Of a stretch of DNA of 64,000 nt, positions 62,873 to 64,000 are shown piece after piece. This stretch comes from Kiritimatiellia bacterium (lineage in GTDB: Bacteria; Verrucomicrobiota; Kiritimatiellia; RFP12; UBA1067): positions 1 to 64,000 of the forward strand of contig JAQUCE010000007.1 of NCBI GenBank assembly GCA_028686345.1. The letters run 5' to 3'. Made by a program: the position numbers and the translations under genes. Position 1 is the stretch's first letter, and each line of letters starts with the position of its first letter. The notes beneath the pieces are model-generated. The model was not told the DNA's origin, searched no databases, and saw only the letters and a list, made by a program, of their open reading frames with translations.

Positions 62873-63549
62873 GCGGTGCTGATATCAATGTGGTTAATTG
62901 TTGCAAGAGCTTTCCTGTCGCGCAGAGCGACCCCGTGGCGGTGCTCAAAGGAGTCTCGTTTGATCTGTTGGCAGGGCATTCGCTGGCCATCACCGGTGCT
63001 TCGGGTTCCGGCAAATCCACCCTGCTGCAGATTCTGGGAGCCATGGAGTATCCCGGCAGCGGCGAGGTGTTTGTCAATGGGCGCGATATTACCCGGCTGG
63101 ATCAGGGCGCACGCGCTGAGTTCCGCAACCGGGAGGTTGGCTTTATCTTTCAATCTCACTATCTGCTGCCGCAGCTCTCGGCCTTGGACAATGTGCTGGT
63201 GCCGACTTGGAACAGCCGCCGGGAGAGCGATCAGCACCTTGCCCGCGCCCATGAGCTTTTAAAACGGGTGGGCTTAGAGAGCCTGGCCCGGCGGCTGCCA
63301 GGCCAGCTCTCCGGCGGTGAGCGTCAGCGCGTGGCGGTCGCGCGCGCGCTGATCATGGAGCCTGCCTTGATCCTGGCTGATGAGCCGACCGGGGCCTTGG
63401 ACCGCACCAACTCCGAGAGCTTGATGGATCTTCTGCTGGAGATCAACAGTATTGAAAGAGCCACGCTTGTGCTTGTCACCCACTCGCCCTTCTGCGCCGA
63501 GCGCATGGAGCGCGAGATCTCGCTGCTCGATGGCGTGATAGTGAAGTAG
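62869..63549 (+). CDS. LolD-like ABC transporter ATP-binding protein
   Basis: A 226-residue ATPase of the MacB/LolD/FtsE type. Walker A is ITGASGSGKSTLLQIL, the Q-loop FIFQSHYLLPQLSALDNVL, the signature LSGGERQRVAVARAL and Walker B PALILADEPTGALD, followed by H-loop VTHSP. In the Lol system it would power release of lipoproteins from the inner membrane with a LolC/E permease, which is not encoded next to it here. ATGA overlap with the lipoprotein gene ties it to that operon. No gene of the same operon follows. Confidence 0.92.
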   Translation: MSGADINVVNCCKSFPVAQSDPVAVLKGVSFDLLAGHSLAITGASGSGKSTLLQILGAMEYPGSGEVFVNGRDITRLDQGARAEFRNREVGFIFQSHYLLPQLSALDNVLVPTWNSRRESDQHLARAHELLKRVGLESLARRLPGQLSGGERQRVAVARALIMEPALILADEPTGALDRTNSESLMDLLLEINSIERATLVLVTHSPFCAERMEREISLLDGVIVK

Positions 63550-63583
63550 CTCTAAAACAGCTAGCCGCAGTAACCGAACGAGC

Positions 63584-63629
63584 TTGGCGGCAAAGGGGTC
63601 AGCCCTTTGGCGGCAAAGGGGTCAGCCCT
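63584..63629. repeat. Two tandem 23-bp units (TTGGCGGCAAAGGGGTCAGC...)
   Basis: Exact copies at 63584-63606 and 63607-63629. The nearby CTAAAACAGCTAGCCGCAGT (63552-63571) is the start of family B again. AAAGGGGTCAGCCCTTGAAT shortly before a RAYT start is an arrangement often seen upstream of such transposase genes. Confidence 0.85.
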
Positions 63630-63681
63630 TGAATTAGTTGTTTAGCCTGCGTTACCAGCGATCTTCTGCTTTAATAGCTCC

Positions 63682-63753
63682 ATGGCTAGACATGTCAGAG
63701 TTGAATATCCGGGTGCCATATATCATGTGACCTGCAGGATGCTGGGTGATGCA
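63682..63753 (+). pseudogene. N-terminus of a REP-associated tyrosine transposase (RAYT)
   Basis: From the ATG the sequence reads MARHVRVEYPGAIYHVTCRM and LGDA, the highly conserved opening of Y1/TnpA-REP transposases (MAR..R.EYPGA.YHVT.R). The catalytic HUH and Tyr parts are absent: after Ala24 the frame changes to unrelated residues and stops at about 63829. The break coincides with the join to an RND transporter tail. Confidence 0.82.
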
Positions 63754-63895
63754 CACAGCCTTCGGTTTGTTTGCCTCCACGCTCCTGGTTTTGCTGCTCC
63801 TGCCCTGTCTATATATGATCCTCGGTGATCTCGGCTGGATCGAACCTTTCGACAAGTTAGCGGATGCAACCTCCTCACCCCAACCCGGCAAATAA
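63749..63895 (+). pseudogene. C-terminal tail of an RND-family efflux pump
   Basis: In a frame shifted against the RAYT start, 48 codons read HTAFGLFASTLLVLLLLPCL and YMILGDLGWIEPFDKL before a stop. This is the last membrane helix and end of AcrB/HAE1 or related RND transporters (FG...AT.LTL...P.LY.I.EDL). Nothing upstream belongs to the pump. A deletion has therefore fused the first 24 codons of a RAYT to the pump's end. Confidence 0.7.
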
Positions 63896-63995
63896 CCGCA
63901 AAGGTTTTTTACTACAGAAGTTGAGCGATCAGCGGGCTTGACTCATTCACTGCACCAGTGTATGATAAAGTTACTTTTAGAAAAAGGAGTTTTAT

Positions 63996-64000
63996 ATGAA
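63996..64000 (+). CDS. Start of a gene running off the window
   Basis: ATGAA at the very end is preceded by AAAAAGGAG with 5-6 nt spacing, a strong ribosome-binding site, so a plus-strand gene probably begins here. Nothing can be said of its product. Confidence 0.5.

Noticed and set aside
1-64000. tRNA or rRNA genes in the intergenic regions
   Set aside because: I looked for TTC-arm (GTTCRANNC) and 3' CCA-type patterns in the gaps and found none with a matching cloverleaf. A tRNAscan run would be needed to be certain.

Overview
The window looks like part of a chromosome from a Gram-negative member of the PVC superphylum, most like Kiritimatiellota or Lentisphaerae. This is inferred from family content and not from a marker gene. 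The clues are an ECF sigma factor overlapping a von Willebrand protein with an anti-sigma-like N-terminus, secreted proteins with LamG-like and GH32-associated domains, a dihaem HZS-alpha-like protein, Lol/ExbBD envelope genes and very many dispersed palindromic repeats. No rRNA or tRNA gene was recognised.

Layout. 1-1.5 kb: transposase remnant and hairpin repeats. 1.5-2 kb: secG. 2-10.8 kb, all minus strand: a sucrose/fructan-type locus with an MFS sugar porter, a PfkB fructokinase-like kinase, a LamG/DUF1349-like secreted protein, a secreted EEP-family hydrolase and a GH32 enzyme, next to a fragment of a LacI-type regulator. 11-13.5 kb: topoisomerase III and a Phd/YefM antitoxin whose toxin is reduced to its tail. 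13.6-16.7 kb: sigma factor plus anti-sigma/VWA protein. 17.3-25.8 kb: a MinD/Mrp-like fragment, an HZS-alpha-like c-type cytochrome gene split by an 8-bp tandem repeat, a frameshifted esterase, a small secreted protein and a six-hairpin-type secreted protein. 26-32 kb: DinG helicase, RluA-type pseudouridine synthase, a beta-propeller-like protein and an RlmI-type methyltransferase. 32.6-38 kb: a triplicated secretin-like protein and a lipoprotein with two STN-like modules, whose reading frame is fused to the start of a BrnA antitoxin, beside a decayed nucleotidyltransferase module. 38.9-47.7 kb: valS and cell-surface carbohydrate genes. 48-55.3 kb: two complete Trk/Ktr potassium uptake gene pairs flanking a glycosyltransferase and a lipoprotein. 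55.7-56.8 kb: ilvC with a clear terminator. 57.4-63.5 kb: a tightly coupled envelope operon of TPR protein, ExbB/TolQ, ExbD/TolR, a membrane-anchored protein, a PQQ-propeller lipoprotein and a LolD-like ATPase. 63.6-64 kb: the first residues of a REP-associated transposase joined to the tail of an RND pump.

Two themes stand out. First, nearly every long intergenic space is built from at least six families of recurring, mostly palindromic repeats, and a RAYT-type transposase start is present as a remnant. Second, the window is rich in broken genes: about a dozen fragments, frameshifts or chimeras. Both point to a genome reshaped by short-repeat recombination. Two secreted proteins also share an unusual short C-terminal signature, PIPxGxxxMxR.
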